A DNA stretch of 64,000 nucleotides, from positions 2,418,001 through 2,482,000 of the forward strand of contig CP102255.1 in assembly GCA_025146135.1 (NCBI GenBank), in the 5' to 3' direction. A model generated the notes under the pieces. That model ran no database searches, was not told the origin of the DNA, and was given only the letters and a program-made list of their open reading frames with translations. The DNA is from Anaerotruncus colihominis (GTDB lineage: Bacteria > Bacillota > Clostridia > Oscillospirales > Ruminococcaceae). Both the position numbers and the translations under genes were made by a program. Below, piece by piece: positions 41,962 to 48,758 of this stretch (its first letter is position 1; each line of letters starts with the position of its first letter).

Positions 41962-42630
41962 ATGTCGTTCCAATTTTACAAACGTCTGATGCGCCGGTCG
42001 CGCCAGCCGCTGCTGCTTCTGGCAATCTCGGCGGCCTGTCTGGTTATGGTTTTTCTGACCTTTTCAGTCTTTGAGACAGGCACTTTTTGGGGCATGCCAT
42101 TTGGCTACCTGATCCAAACGGTTTCAATCGTCGCACTTTTTCTGTTCATGGTGGCATTTGGTGTTCTGCTGACAATCGGCATCCTTTTCTTTTTCGTCGG
42201 CCGCCGTTCCCGAAAGGCGACCCTGGAACGCTATCGTATGCTCGCCAATTCGGATCGTATGGAAATTGAGCAGGAGGCCGCTTCGCTTCAAAATGGTACG
42301 CTCCTGTATGGCGCGCGGCGCATTTATTTCACTTTGCAGAATTCCAATATGCCGTGCTTTCTCAGCTATGGCGAGGCCGCATGGGTCTATCTCACATTGA
42401 ATGGCATCCCGGTTTCAGAGAACCCGGTTGCCCTGAGCGTCCAAATCGGCACGAACGCTGCCGTCCACTTTTACGACCGCAGCGGCGTCCATTATTCTGC
42501 CAGCATCCGCGGGCTCTCCCACTGCGAAACCCGCGAAGTGATCGGCGCGCTGCGCGAACATTTTCCAAACGCCCTTTACGGCTACTCCAAAGAGCGTGCG
42601 CGGACAGCTAAAGGCGGTTTTCCTACATAG
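41962..42630 (+). CDS. Membrane protein with two N-terminal helices
   Basis: 222 residues, 3 bp after prfB. Two hydrophobic helices (about 17-37 and 53-79) are followed by a soluble domain of about 130 residues that starts with charged helix and then beta-type sequence. No family recognised; the C-terminal part could be PH-like. Co-transcription with prfB is likely. Confidence 0.65.
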   Translation: MSFQFYKRLMRRSRQPLLLLAISAACLVMVFLTFSVFETGTFWGMPFGYLIQTVSIVALFLFMVAFGVLLTIGILFFFVGRRSRKATLERYRMLANSDRMEIEQEAASLQNGTLLYGARRIYFTLQNSNMPCFLSYGEAAWVYLTLNGIPVSENPVALSVQIGTNAAVHFYDRSGVHYSASIRGLSHCETREVIGALREHFPNALYGYSKERARTAKGGFPT

Positions 42631-42665
42631 GTTTATAACCTGTCTATTTCAAAGGAGGCGGTTCC

Positions 42666-43078
42666 ATGTGGGCCGTATTTGCAGTTGGCTCCGCCGTGTT
42701 TGCCGCGCTGACCTCCGTCCTGGCGAAAATAGGTGTTGAAAAAATCGATTCAAACCTTGCGACGGCAGTACGCACTTTCGTTGTACTCATCTTTTCCTGG
42801 GGAATTGTATTCGCCACCGGCGCACAGCGCGGTTTGGCCTCCATCTCCCGCAGAAGCCTGTTATTTTTGATCCTGTCCGCTTTAGCCACCGGCGCGTCAT
42901 GGCTCTGTTATTATCGCGCCATTCAGCTTGGCGACGTTGCAAAGGTTGTTCCCATCGATAAATTCAGTCTCGTATTACTGTCGCGCTTGCATTTTTCCTG
43001 CTGCATGAGGCAATTTCCCCCAAGGCGATCGCCGGCGCGCTATTGGTTACGGCCGGAACAATGTTGATGATATTATAA
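42666..43078 (+). pseudogene. EamA/DMT transporter gene with a frameshift
   Basis: The first 104 codons give SAVFAALTSVLAKIGVEKID, two more membrane helices and LGDVAKVVPIDKFS, typical of short EamA proteins. Near 42975 the frame breaks. A shift to the -1 frame restores the normal fourth helix (VALAFFLLHEAISPKAIAGA, then LLVTAGTMLMIL and TAA at 43076-43078). One missing base explains it. It is a recent pseudogene or a sequence error. Confidence 0.85.
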
Positions 43079-43081
43079 TAT

Positions 43082-43116
43082 GCGCAGAGCAAACAGCAAG
43101 GCTGTTTGCTCTGCGC
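43082..43116 (+). terminator. Perfect 15-bp hairpin after the transporter
   Basis: GCGCAGAGCAAACAG (43082-43096) and CTGTTTGCTCTGCGC (43102-43116) pair around a 5-nt loop. No strong T run follows, but the stem is long. Confidence 0.6.
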
Positions 43117-43152
43117 TATATGTCACACCGCAGCCACAAGACAGCATATTTC

Positions 43153-43181
43153 TTGACATCTGTACGGCTGTGGGATATAAT
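43153..43181 (+). promoter_or_regulatory. Consensus promoter of the structured RNA
   Basis: TTGACA (43153-43158), exactly 17 bp, TATAAT (43176-43181). The spacer contains TGTACGGCTGT (43161-43171), which recurs exactly at 43919-43929 inside another promoter next to an XRE gene. Confidence 0.85.
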
Positions 43182-43189
43182 AAAAATAT

Positions 43190-43395
43190 AAAGGGCGCTG
43201 CGACAAGCGGTTGGCCCAGGAAAAATTTCTAAGTTTTCAAGACCTAGAAACCGTCACTTGGCCGAGTGGCGGTTTCTGCCTTTTATCCGTATCGTTACGG
43301 TGTATCCGAGGATATGTAACGTTATGGTAATTGGCACAGCCTCACCCCCTTTCGGGTGGTGTGGCCAACCGCCTGCCGTTGTTGCAACGCCGACT
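43190..43395 (+). ncRNA. Unassigned structured RNA of about 205 nt
   Basis: It starts about 10 nt after a perfect sigma-A promoter. Closing helix: 43194-43206 pairs with 43379-43391 (12 of 13), then GCGGTTGGCC (43207-43216) with GGCCAACCGC (43363-43372). Inside, AGAAACCG (43246-43253) pairs with CGGTTTCT (43270-43277) around a CACT/AGTG stem. Several other short stems are possible. TTTATTTT follows the closing helix. There is no ORF with a ribosome site. Size and compact fold recall conserved clostridial RNAs such as the raiA motif, but I cannot confirm a family. Confidence 0.7.
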
Positions 43396-43438
43396 TTATT
43401 TTAGCAGGCAATGATATATTTTGTCAAATTATAGAAAG

Positions 43439-43470
43439 CCGCCGTTTGCATTTGCAAACAGCGGCTCTTA
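43439..43470 (-). terminator. Terminator of XRE gene A
   Basis: AGCCGCCGTTTGCA and TGCAAACAGCGGCT pair across a short loop; A/T-rich flanks on both sides. Same structure as the one after gene A' at 46168-46199. Confidence 0.75.
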
Positions 43471-43486
43471 TTGTTCAGAAACGGAT

Positions 43487-43867
43487 TTAATCTTTTTCTG
43501 GCTGAGTGCTTGTCTGGGCGAGGATAGTAGAATCAATATGGTATTTGTCCAAAATTTTATTTAGCTTAATTATTAGATCTTGGGTTTGCATTTGAAATTC
43601 GTTTATAACAGCTGCAATTTCTTCCGCAGCGGCAACTAAATCTTGCGGATTATTTTTTTGAGATTCAGGATTATCGGTATTACCCATAAGATAATCCATG
43701 GAAACTCCTAGAAAATTAGAAACTTTAAGAATTTTGTCCCCTGATGGCATCGAGTCTTTCCACTTCCGCAAGGACCCTACTGTAAGCCCTGTTGCATTTT
43801 CTATTGCATAGAATGATAACCCGATCTGTGAACAGTAGAGGGAAAGCCTGTCAAATAAAACGCTCAT
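43487..43867 (-). CDS. XRE regulator A (cassette 1)
   Basis: 126 residues from ATG 43867 (GGTGGAA upstream). FYAIENATGLTVGSLRKW is the HTH; SMPSGDKILKVSNFLGVSMD and YLMGNTDNPES follow. The C-terminal 55 residues are helical and may dimerise. Paralogue of A' at 46200. A divergent consensus promoter with a GCCGTGTACGGC palindrome in its spacer lies just upstream, so A is the likely repressor there. Confidence 0.8.
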   Translation of the reverse strand: MSVLFDRLSLYCSQIGLSFYAIENATGLTVGSLRKWKDSMPSGDKILKVSNFLGVSMDYLMGNTDNPESQKNNPQDLVAAAEEIAAVINEFQMQTQDLIIKLNKILDKYHIDSTILAQTSTQPEKD

Positions 43868-43905
43868 AATTCCACCATATATAACAATAAATAGTTTGTA
43901 TGTAG

Positions 43906-43934
43906 TTGACATTTGCCGTGTACGGCTGTATAAT
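43906..43934 (+). promoter_or_regulatory. Divergent promoter with palindromic operator, antisense to gene B
   Basis: TTGACA (43906-43911), 17-bp spacer, TATAAT (43929-43934). The spacer holds GCCGTGTACGGC, a near-perfect palindrome, and the shared 11-mer TGTACGGCTGT. The RNA would begin near 43941 with a stem (AAATCATGG with CCATGATTT at 43983-43991) and run antisense through gene B. Confidence 0.75.
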
Positions 43935-43989
43935 ATAATAAAATCATGGTAATATAAGGCTTTATAATTACTTATCTATCACCCATGAT

Positions 43990-44325
43990 TTATTCAGTTA
44001 TTGCTAAAATTAGTTTAATAATAATTTTTGTGGATTTTTCGTCAAGGGTAACTCCTTCCAGAATATGCATGATTTGATTCACAAAAGTCTCATTACAATT
44101 AGCATTAAATAAAGAATCGATGCTGATTCCCAATGACTTTGACACCGCTGGAAGGCTTCTCATCCAGCTACGTTCTTTTTTCCAATTTGCGATTGTGCTT
44201 TCAGAAACCCCCGCATTTTTCGCAATTTTAGCAATGCTTATATTACGTTCATCACAGATAGCCTTTATATTTTGATAAAGAACGGTCGTCTCCTCCGGCT
44301 GGTTGGCAGGGTGCTTATCAGCCAT
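43990..44325 (-). CDS. XRE regulator B (cassette 1)
   Basis: 111 residues from ATG 44325 with GGAGCG upstream. The first 26 residues (MADKHPANQPEETTVLYQNI and on) are identical to those of B' because they lie in the conserved flank. The HTH (IAKIAKNAGVSESTIANWKK) and C-terminus differ strongly from B'. DNA-binding is expected; target unknown. Confidence 0.78.
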   Translation of the reverse strand: MADKHPANQPEETTVLYQNIKAICDERNISIAKIAKNAGVSESTIANWKKERSWMRSLPAVSKSLGISIDSLFNANCNETFVNQIMHILEGVTLDEKSTKIIIKLILAITE

Positions 44326-44669
44326 CTTTATCACGCTCCAATTTGCGCAAACCAAAGACCTGCCTATATCCGCTGACCGTGCGAACCTTTCTGGAAAGAT
44401 CGCGTTTCCCATACGGCCGGCCACAGGCGTTCTTTGTTTTGTGATACGCAGGTATCGCCCCGCCCCGCTAAAGTGTGGCGATACCTGCTCCTATAATAAC
44501 ACAAGGCTGGGACGCCCGTCCAGGGTAACCATACCTTTTTCTATTATAAGCTTGTTATCGTCAATTTTCAAGGAAAGGCGGCTCCGATTTTTCCGGGGCT
44601 GTTTTTATATATTGCATTTAATCGACGGCATACGAAAAATCTCCCTTTTGCCGATTTCCATAAAACAAA
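44252..44669. repeat. 418-bp near-identical repeat, copy 1
   Basis: About 96 percent identical by eye to 46942-47358, with one single-base indel. It holds the start of gene B, its 200-nt leader with a perfect 12-bp hairpin (GCAGGTATCGCC with GGCGATACCTGC) and its promoter. Beyond the repeat, copy 1 lacks the plus-strand gene present after copy 2; 44670-44767 holds only a terminator. Confidence 0.9.
44543..44571 (-). promoter_or_regulatory. Promoter of XRE gene B
   Basis: On the minus strand TTGAAA (44571-44566), 17 bp, TATAAT (44548-44543). It gives B a leader of about 205 nt containing the 12-bp hairpin. Identical promoter in copy 2 at 47232-47260. Confidence 0.7.
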
Positions 44670-44699
44670 TAAGGGGGAGTTGTAATTTATAACATATAA

Positions 44700-44736
44700 A
44701 CAGCCGCCGTTCATAAAATATGAACGGCGGCTGTTG
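44700..44736. terminator. Terminator of the XRE C-D-E operon
   Basis: ACAGCCGCCGTTCAT and ATGAACGGCGGCTGT pair perfectly across a short A/T loop. Confidence 0.8.
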
Positions 44737-44767
44737 CCATTTCAGGTGTGCAGCAGTACCATGAACA

Positions 44768-45061
44768 TCAATCAAACATTAGAAGCTGATAAGGCGCGAT
44801 ATTTAAAGCAGCGGCAATACGATAGAGAGCTATAATAGACATGGGATAGGTAGAAGTGGATTCAATGTGACTTATCGTTGAATAGCTCAAATTGCTTTTT
44901 TCCGCAAGTTCTTCTTGACTCATTCCACATTTCTTACGAAAGAACTGAATGCGGAACCCAATATTTTTTAAAAAGCGAGCTTCATCGTTTGAATATCGAG
45001 AAGCTACATCCATATTGACACATCCATTCAAAACAGGATCAAAATGTATTATCATCATCAA
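44768..45061 (-). CDS. XRE regulator C
   Basis: 97 residues from ATG 45061, or 81 from ATG 45013. RIQFFRKKCGMSQEELAEKS and NLSYSTISHIE form the HTH; the end LNIAPYQLLMFD is typical. Its 5' end overlaps gene D by 23 bp, so it is the last gene of an E-D-C operon. AT-rich. Confidence 0.8.
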   Translation of the reverse strand: MMMIIHFDPVLNGCVNMDVASRYSNDEARFLKNIGFRIQFFRKKCGMSQEELAEKSNLSYSTISHIESTSTYPMSIIALYRIAAALNIAPYQLLMFD

Positions 45062-45251
45062 AATGTTCCATTATATCCTCTACTCGACAATGTAAAATAT
45101 TGCATAACTTATCAATTGTATTAACTTGAACATTTTCATTATGACGTAAGCGATTAAGTTGTGAACGGTTAATATTGTAAGTTGTATATAAAGCGTATTG
45201 AGAAATACCCTTTTCTTTCATTATTTTCCATAATTTATCATATTTTATCAT
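45039..45251 (-). CDS. XRE regulator D
   Basis: 70 residues from ATG 45251 with GGAG five bases upstream. LWKIMKEKGISQYALYTTYN and INRSQLNRLRHNENV are the HTH; DKLCNILHCRVEDIMEHF is the conserved end of a widespread clostridial family. It follows gene E by 2 bp. Confidence 0.85.
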   Translation of the reverse strand: MIKYDKLWKIMKEKGISQYALYTTYNINRSQLNRLRHNENVQVNTIDKLCNILHCRVEDIMEHFDDDNTF

Positions 45252-45253
45252 TT

Positions 45254-45619
45254 TTACTCCGAACGCCAATAGGTTACACGATTTAAATATTCTGAGTATT
45301 CGTCTAAAGCTACATAAATTGCAATATTCACTAACTTTCCAACAGGAAGATCGTATTCTTTGCTCAAGGACTCCAATCCATTAATCAAGCTTTCCTTAAA
45401 AGCAAAAGAACGTTTTGAATGATTGCTATTTTCAACACGATATATTGTAATCTTTTTGGTTTCAATTAAATGATATACTGCTGCCGACACCAGCTTATTT
45501 AGAGAAGCATCCAAAACATGGGTAGAAAGATAGACAAGCTGGTCATAAAATATATCAATAATTTCATACGACCGGTTATATTTTGGCTCAAGATGAAAGA
45601 ATCTGTCAAATGCTCTCAT
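45254..45619 (-). CDS. Unknown protein E with possible ribbon-helix-helix end
   Basis: 121 residues. The N-terminal 70 residues are helical. RSFAFKESLINGLESLSKEY and DLPVGKLVNIAIYVALDEY resemble a ribbon-helix-helix DNA-binding unit. First gene of the E-D-C operon. I do not recognise the family; plasmid or mobile-element accessory proteins are possible relatives. Confidence 0.55.
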   Translation of the reverse strand: MRAFDRFFHLEPKYNRSYEIIDIFYDQLVYLSTHVLDASLNKLVSAAVYHLIETKKITIYRVENSNHSKRSFAFKESLINGLESLSKEYDLPVGKLVNIAIYVALDEYSEYLNRVTYWRSE

Positions 45620-45721
45620 TATTGCTCACCCTTATTCATTGTATCCAATAAATACGCCGCGATTAACCATCTTTAATAAAACTTTTTAGCGTATAATATC
45701 ATTCTAAGAATAGTATTATAA

Positions 45722-45762
45722 CAAAAGAAAATCACATCATTGACGATGCGATTTTCTTTTGC
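45722..45762. terminator. Terminator after the frameshifted XRE gene
   Basis: CAAAAGAAAATC and GATTTTCTTTTG pair around a 16-nt middle; A/T-rich arms give T runs on both strands. Confidence 0.75.
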
Positions 45763-45776
45763 TATAATGAAAAAAG

Positions 45777-46102
45777 CTATTTGCTATCACTTTTCCCGTT
45801 CATCCGGTTTGCTACTTCTAATAAGACTAGGGCATCTTCTCTTGATAGCTCCCTTGCCCGTTTAGTTATCGCGGTTACTACATCAGGATCGTTTGAGTTG
45901 ACCTCAAAAAATTCAGAAGGTGAGATGCCTAAATATTCTATGATTTCTAGCAATCCCTCAACGGTAGGACGAGCCTTTCCAGATACTATTCCATTAATGT
46001 AACTTTTTGTGTGACCAAGCTCGTAACTCATTTGCGCTTCTGAAATCTCTCTCTTTTTAATCGCAATTCGGTTAGACGTCTTATTATAAAATTTAAATCC
46101 AT
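45777..46102 (-). pseudogene. XRE regulator F, frameshifted in a GA tract
   Basis: ATG 46102 opens MDLNFIIRRLTELRLKRE, the usual start of this XRE type, but the frame then breaks at a GAGAGAGA tract (plus-strand 46046-46054). The next frame continues with ISEAQMSYELGHTKSYINGI and VSGKARPTVEGLLEIIEYLG to 45777. Removing one GA unit restores one protein of about 108 residues. It is a broken gene or a phase-variable one; a shorter product from the ATG at 46031 would lack part of the HTH. Confidence 0.75.
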
Positions 46103-46199
46103 ATAAAATCCATTCACTTCACCAATATTATTTTAGCAGGAAATTACATATTTTGTCAAATTGTAGAAAGCCGCTGTTTGCAAATGCAAACAGCGGCTT

Positions 46200-46547
46200 T
46201 TACGGTTCGTCAGGATCTGTGTTGTTAGGTAAAAAAATTAAATTTTGGGATGCGAGAATTTTGTCTGCGGTAGCATTTGCCTGTTTATAAATTTCAGTCA
46301 CCTGCATTAAAGCATCCCTTAAATTTTCTGGATTTTTGTGAGATTGTGGATTATTGGTATTTCCCAAGAGGTAATCGACAGATACATCTAAAAAATTAGC
46401 GACACGCAATATTCTATCGCCTGAAGGCATAGAGGTTGCCCATTTACGTAATGACCCACGAGCCATTCCTGTACCCTTTTCTATTGCATATAAAGATATT
46501 TGATTGGATTTCGAAAACAACACTATTCTTTCATAAAGCTGATTCAT
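46200..46547 (-). CDS. XRE regulator A' (cassette 2)
   Basis: 115 residues. LYAIEKGTGMARGSLRKWAT, SMPSGDRILRVANFLDVSVD and YLLGNTNNPQSHK align with regulator A along the first 75 residues; C-termini differ. GAGGAGG precedes the ATG. Upstream an AT palindrome and a divergent promoter form a likely operator region. Confidence 0.82.
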   Translation of the reverse strand: MNQLYERIVLFSKSNQISLYAIEKGTGMARGSLRKWATSMPSGDRILRVANFLDVSVDYLLGNTNNPQSHKNPENLRDALMQVTEIYKQANATADKILASQNLIFLPNNTDPDEP

Positions 46548-46565
46548 ACGACCTCCTCAATTTGA

Positions 46566-46624
46566 CAAATATACTCTTTTTGGAGTATATTTGTCTTGAC
46601 TTGGAGTATTTTTACCGCTATAAT
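46566..46624 (+). promoter_or_regulatory. Operator palindrome and divergent promoter beside gene A'
   Basis: AAATATACTC and GAGTATATTT (46566-46591) form a perfect inverted repeat. A further half-site GGAGTATTTTT overlaps the promoter TTGACT (46596-46601), 17 bp, TATAAT (46619-46624), which reads rightward, antisense to B'. Confidence 0.75.
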
Positions 46625-46649
46625 ATGATTATAGACGTTAAATAGTACG

Positions 46650-47015
46650 CTAATCTTCGGGTTCAGTCATACTTAATGCGATTATTTTTGCTATCTTGAT
46701 AATAGCGGCTGTACTTTTTTCATTCAATCGAAGATCCTTGAGTGAATACATAATCTCTGATATATGGTTATCGCCTTCTGATATACTCTGGCGATCAAAT
46801 AGTTTATCTAAGGATATTTCCAGTGTATCTGCAACACGAATAAGCGCAATCATCCAAGAACGATTCGCCTTCCAATTAGCAATCGTTTTTGCAGGAATGC
46901 CGGAATCTCTTTCTAATTGAGAAATACTCTTTCTCTGCTCGTCACAGATAGCCTTTATATTTTGATAAAGAACGGTCGTCTCCTCCGGCTGGTTGGCAGG
47001 GTGCTTATCAGCCAT
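46650..47015 (-). CDS. XRE regulator B' (cassette 2)
   Basis: 121 residues from ATG 47015. Shares its first 26 residues with B, then ISQLERDSGIPAKTIANWKA (HTH) and a divergent C-terminus ending KIAKIIALSMTEPED. Transcribed from the promoter at 47260-47232 through a structured leader. Confidence 0.78.
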   Translation of the reverse strand: MADKHPANQPEETTVLYQNIKAICDEQRKSISQLERDSGIPAKTIANWKANRSWMIALIRVADTLEISLDKLFDRQSISEGDNHISEIMYSLKDLRLNEKSTAAIIKIAKIIALSMTEPED

Positions 47016-47358
47016 CTTTATCACGCTCCAATTGCGCAAACCAAAGACCTGCCTATATCCGCTGACCGTGCGAACCTTTCTGGAAAGATCGCGTTTCCCA
47101 TACGGCTGGCCACAGGCGCTCTTTGTTTTGTGATACGCAGGTATCGCCCCGCCCTGCTAAAGTGCGGCGATACCTGCTCCTATAATAACACAAGGCTGGG
47201 CCGCCCGTCCAGGGTAACCGTACCTTTTTCTATTATAAGCTTGTCATCGTCAATTTTCAAGTAAAGGCGGCTCCGATTTTTCCGGGGCTGTTTTTATATA
47301 TTGCATTTAATCGACGGCATATGAAAAATCTCCCTTTTGCCGATTTCCATAAAACAAA
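46942..47358. repeat. 417-bp near-identical repeat, copy 2
   Basis: Counterpart of 44252-44669. Also holds a plus-strand terminator-like stem (about 47267-47299, CGGCTCCG with CGGGGCTG and TTTTT) between the cassette and the downstream gene. Confidence 0.9.
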
Positions 47359-47372
47359 AAGGAGGATTCGCA

Positions 47373-47924
47373 ATGTCTCAAAAGCATATGGTCACAGAAG
47401 AATTTATAGAAGGCATGATGGGGGAGATTTCCACCGCCATGATACCCTACCAACAACTGTTCTCCTCCAGCTATCGGGAGTTTATGAGGTACTATCCTTC
47501 CTTTCTCCCAAAATTTGAGTCGCACAACAGCTATCCTGTCGTTGTTGACGCTTTTATCGATTATGACCAACTTATCAGCAACTATTATTTTGCACAAGGC
47601 TTTCTCGGCGCGGCTGGCGGCCTGCTTGGACAGGTCGTGAAGCCGGCCGGTTTGAAACAGATCCCCGGCCTGGCAGATTTGGAACAGGCGTTGGAACAGA
47701 CTTGCCGGTCGTATATCAACGAGTTTCCGCCAGAAGATCACGCGGAATTCAACAGCCAGTTTGCAAGAAAAAAACGCGCCATTGAGGATTCCTGGGAATA
47801 TTATTATCTGGCTGGGTATGAAATCATGTTTACATTGCTCAAACGCGCCGGTTATGAATTATCCGATAAACCATTGAAAAAATTATACAAAGCAATGTGG
47901 GCGCACAACAACATATTGCGCTGA
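47373..47924 (+). CDS. Unknown 183-residue protein
   Basis: From ATG 47373 with AAGGAGG upstream. Helical, soluble; contains AQGFLGAAGGLLGQVVKPAG in the middle. I recognise no domain. Its leader is the conserved cassette flank, so it may be the gene controlled by the XRE pair. The first cassette copy has lost or never had it. Confidence 0.6.
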   Translation: MSQKHMVTEEFIEGMMGEISTAMIPYQQLFSSSYREFMRYYPSFLPKFESHNSYPVVVDAFIDYDQLISNYYFAQGFLGAAGGLLGQVVKPAGLKQIPGLADLEQALEQTCRSYINEFPPEDHAEFNSQFARKKRAIEDSWEYYYLAGYEIMFTLLKRAGYELSDKPLKKLYKAMWAHNNILR

Positions 47925-48089
47925 TCTTGTTTGTGCGCCATCCCTAATATCAGGTTTCAGTGAAATCCCAGGCGGAAAATATTTTGGTAGGGTCACTTCC
48001 GATCTTTCGGCAGCCCGCCTGGCCGCGTTGATGTCACTTTCGCTTTAGCCAACTGATTTACCGCGTTCTGGCCGCCATACAGTTTTCTG

Positions 48090-48118
48090 TAGACAAAAGG
48101 TTGAAGGTATGATAAAAT
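48090..48118 (+). promoter_or_regulatory. Promoter of the RNHCP gene leader
   Basis: TAGACA (48090-48095), 17 bp, TAAAAT (48113-48118). Transcript would include about 180 nt of leader. Confidence 0.55.
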
Positions 48119-48195
48119 AATTATAAATATGTTTGGCTTCGAATCCAATCGGTTCGCCGGCCAGACTTGTTATTATATTTTTTAGGAGCGCGTAT

Positions 48196-48231
48196 ATGAA
48201 AAATAACTGTGCATCGGTGATTGTCTGCTAA
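48196..48231 (+). CDS. Leader peptide of 11 residues (MKNNCASVIVC)
   Basis: AGGAG (48184-48188) lies 7 nt before ATG 48196; TAA at 48229-48231. The last codons contain the first strand of an RNA stem (48219-48226), so translation of the peptide would change folding of the downstream leader. Confidence 0.6.
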   Translation: MKNNCASVIVC

Positions 48232-48297
48232 CCGGGAGGTTTGCGTAAGACAATCCAGGCTCAAACCTCCCAAAAGTACCATTTTGCTTTTTGGAGG
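48219..48297 (+). promoter_or_regulatory. Translational attenuator with three competing pairings
   Basis: GATTGTCT (48219-48226) pairs with AGACAATC (48248-48255). GGGAGGTTTG (48234-48243) pairs with CAAACCTCCC (48262-48271). CCTCCCAAAAG (48266-48276) pairs 10 of 11 with CTTTTTGGAGG (48287-48297), hiding the ribosome site of the RNHCP gene. The first two interleave. A ribosome on the leader peptide would break the first, favour the second and free the ribosome site. Same logic as erm-type attenuation; inferred. Confidence 0.65.
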
Positions 48298-48307
48298 ATG
48301 TTTCATA

Positions 48308-48733
48308 ATGAAACGAGAAAATAAGAAAAAATCATTTGAAAAAGGGTATTTTAAAACACATGCATGTCATGACAGCTTTGTGTGTAAGGTTTGCGGGAGA
48401 ACGGTCGTCCCAGCCGGGGCTGGCAGTTCACATCGGAACCATTGCCCCAATTGTTTATGCAGCCAGCATCTGGACGATGAACCAGGCGACCGGATGGCTG
48501 ATTGCGGCGGCGTCATGGAACCAATCGCCGTATGGGTCAGAAAGCATGGAGAATGGGCGGTGATTCATCGCTGCCGCATTTGCGGAAAATTAAGTTCAAA
48601 CCGTATTGCGGCGGATGATAATCCCATGAAGCTTATGTCGCTGGCCATGAAGCCTGTTGTGCTTCCGCCTTTCCCTTTGGAAAAGGTGGAGGAAATGACA
48701 AGGCTGATGGGCGGTGAAGGAGCATTGAAGTAA
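48308..48733 (+). CDS. RNHCP-domain protein
   Basis: 141 residues. FVCKVCGRTVVPAGAGSSHR and NHCPNCLCSQHLDD contain the R-N-H-C-P signature between zinc-binding cysteine pairs; CGGVMEPIAVWV and HRCRICGKLSSNRIAADDNP complete the domain. Biochemical role unknown. The regulated leader suggests a response to impaired translation. A terminator (48759-48787, AAGGCCGCCCGC stem) follows. Confidence 0.85.
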   Translation: MKRENKKKSFEKGYFKTHACHDSFVCKVCGRTVVPAGAGSSHRNHCPNCLCSQHLDDEPGDRMADCGGVMEPIAVWVRKHGEWAVIHRCRICGKLSSNRIAADDNPMKLMSLAMKPVVLPPFPLEKVEEMTRLMGGEGALK

Positions 48734-48758
48734 AACCGGACAGGTTAAATAAATTATA

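Larger units (their letters stand above)
43396..44669. repeat. XRE cassette copy 1 (conserved flanks, divergent core)
   Basis: Left flank 43396-43466 and right flank 44252-44669 are nearly identical to 46128-46198 and 46942-47358. Between them lie regulator genes A and B on the minus strand, which are only distantly similar to the pair in copy 2. The unit is about 1.27 kb. Confidence 0.85.
46128..47358. repeat. XRE cassette copy 2 (conserved flanks, divergent core)
   Basis: Flanks 46128-46198 (71 bp) and 46942-47358 (417 bp) match copy 1. The core holds genes A' and B'. Here the right flank leads directly into the plus-strand gene at 47373. Confidence 0.85.

Noticed and set aside
44768-45619. 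Toxin-antitoxin operon
   Set aside because: Genes C and D are clear XRE regulators and E has no recognised toxin motif. The operon may be regulatory, but there is no positive evidence for a toxin.
43079-48100. A second prophage, suggested by many XRE genes
   Set aside because: No integrase, replication, packaging or structural genes are present. The two-copy cassette pattern and the RNA do not fit a simple phage remnant.
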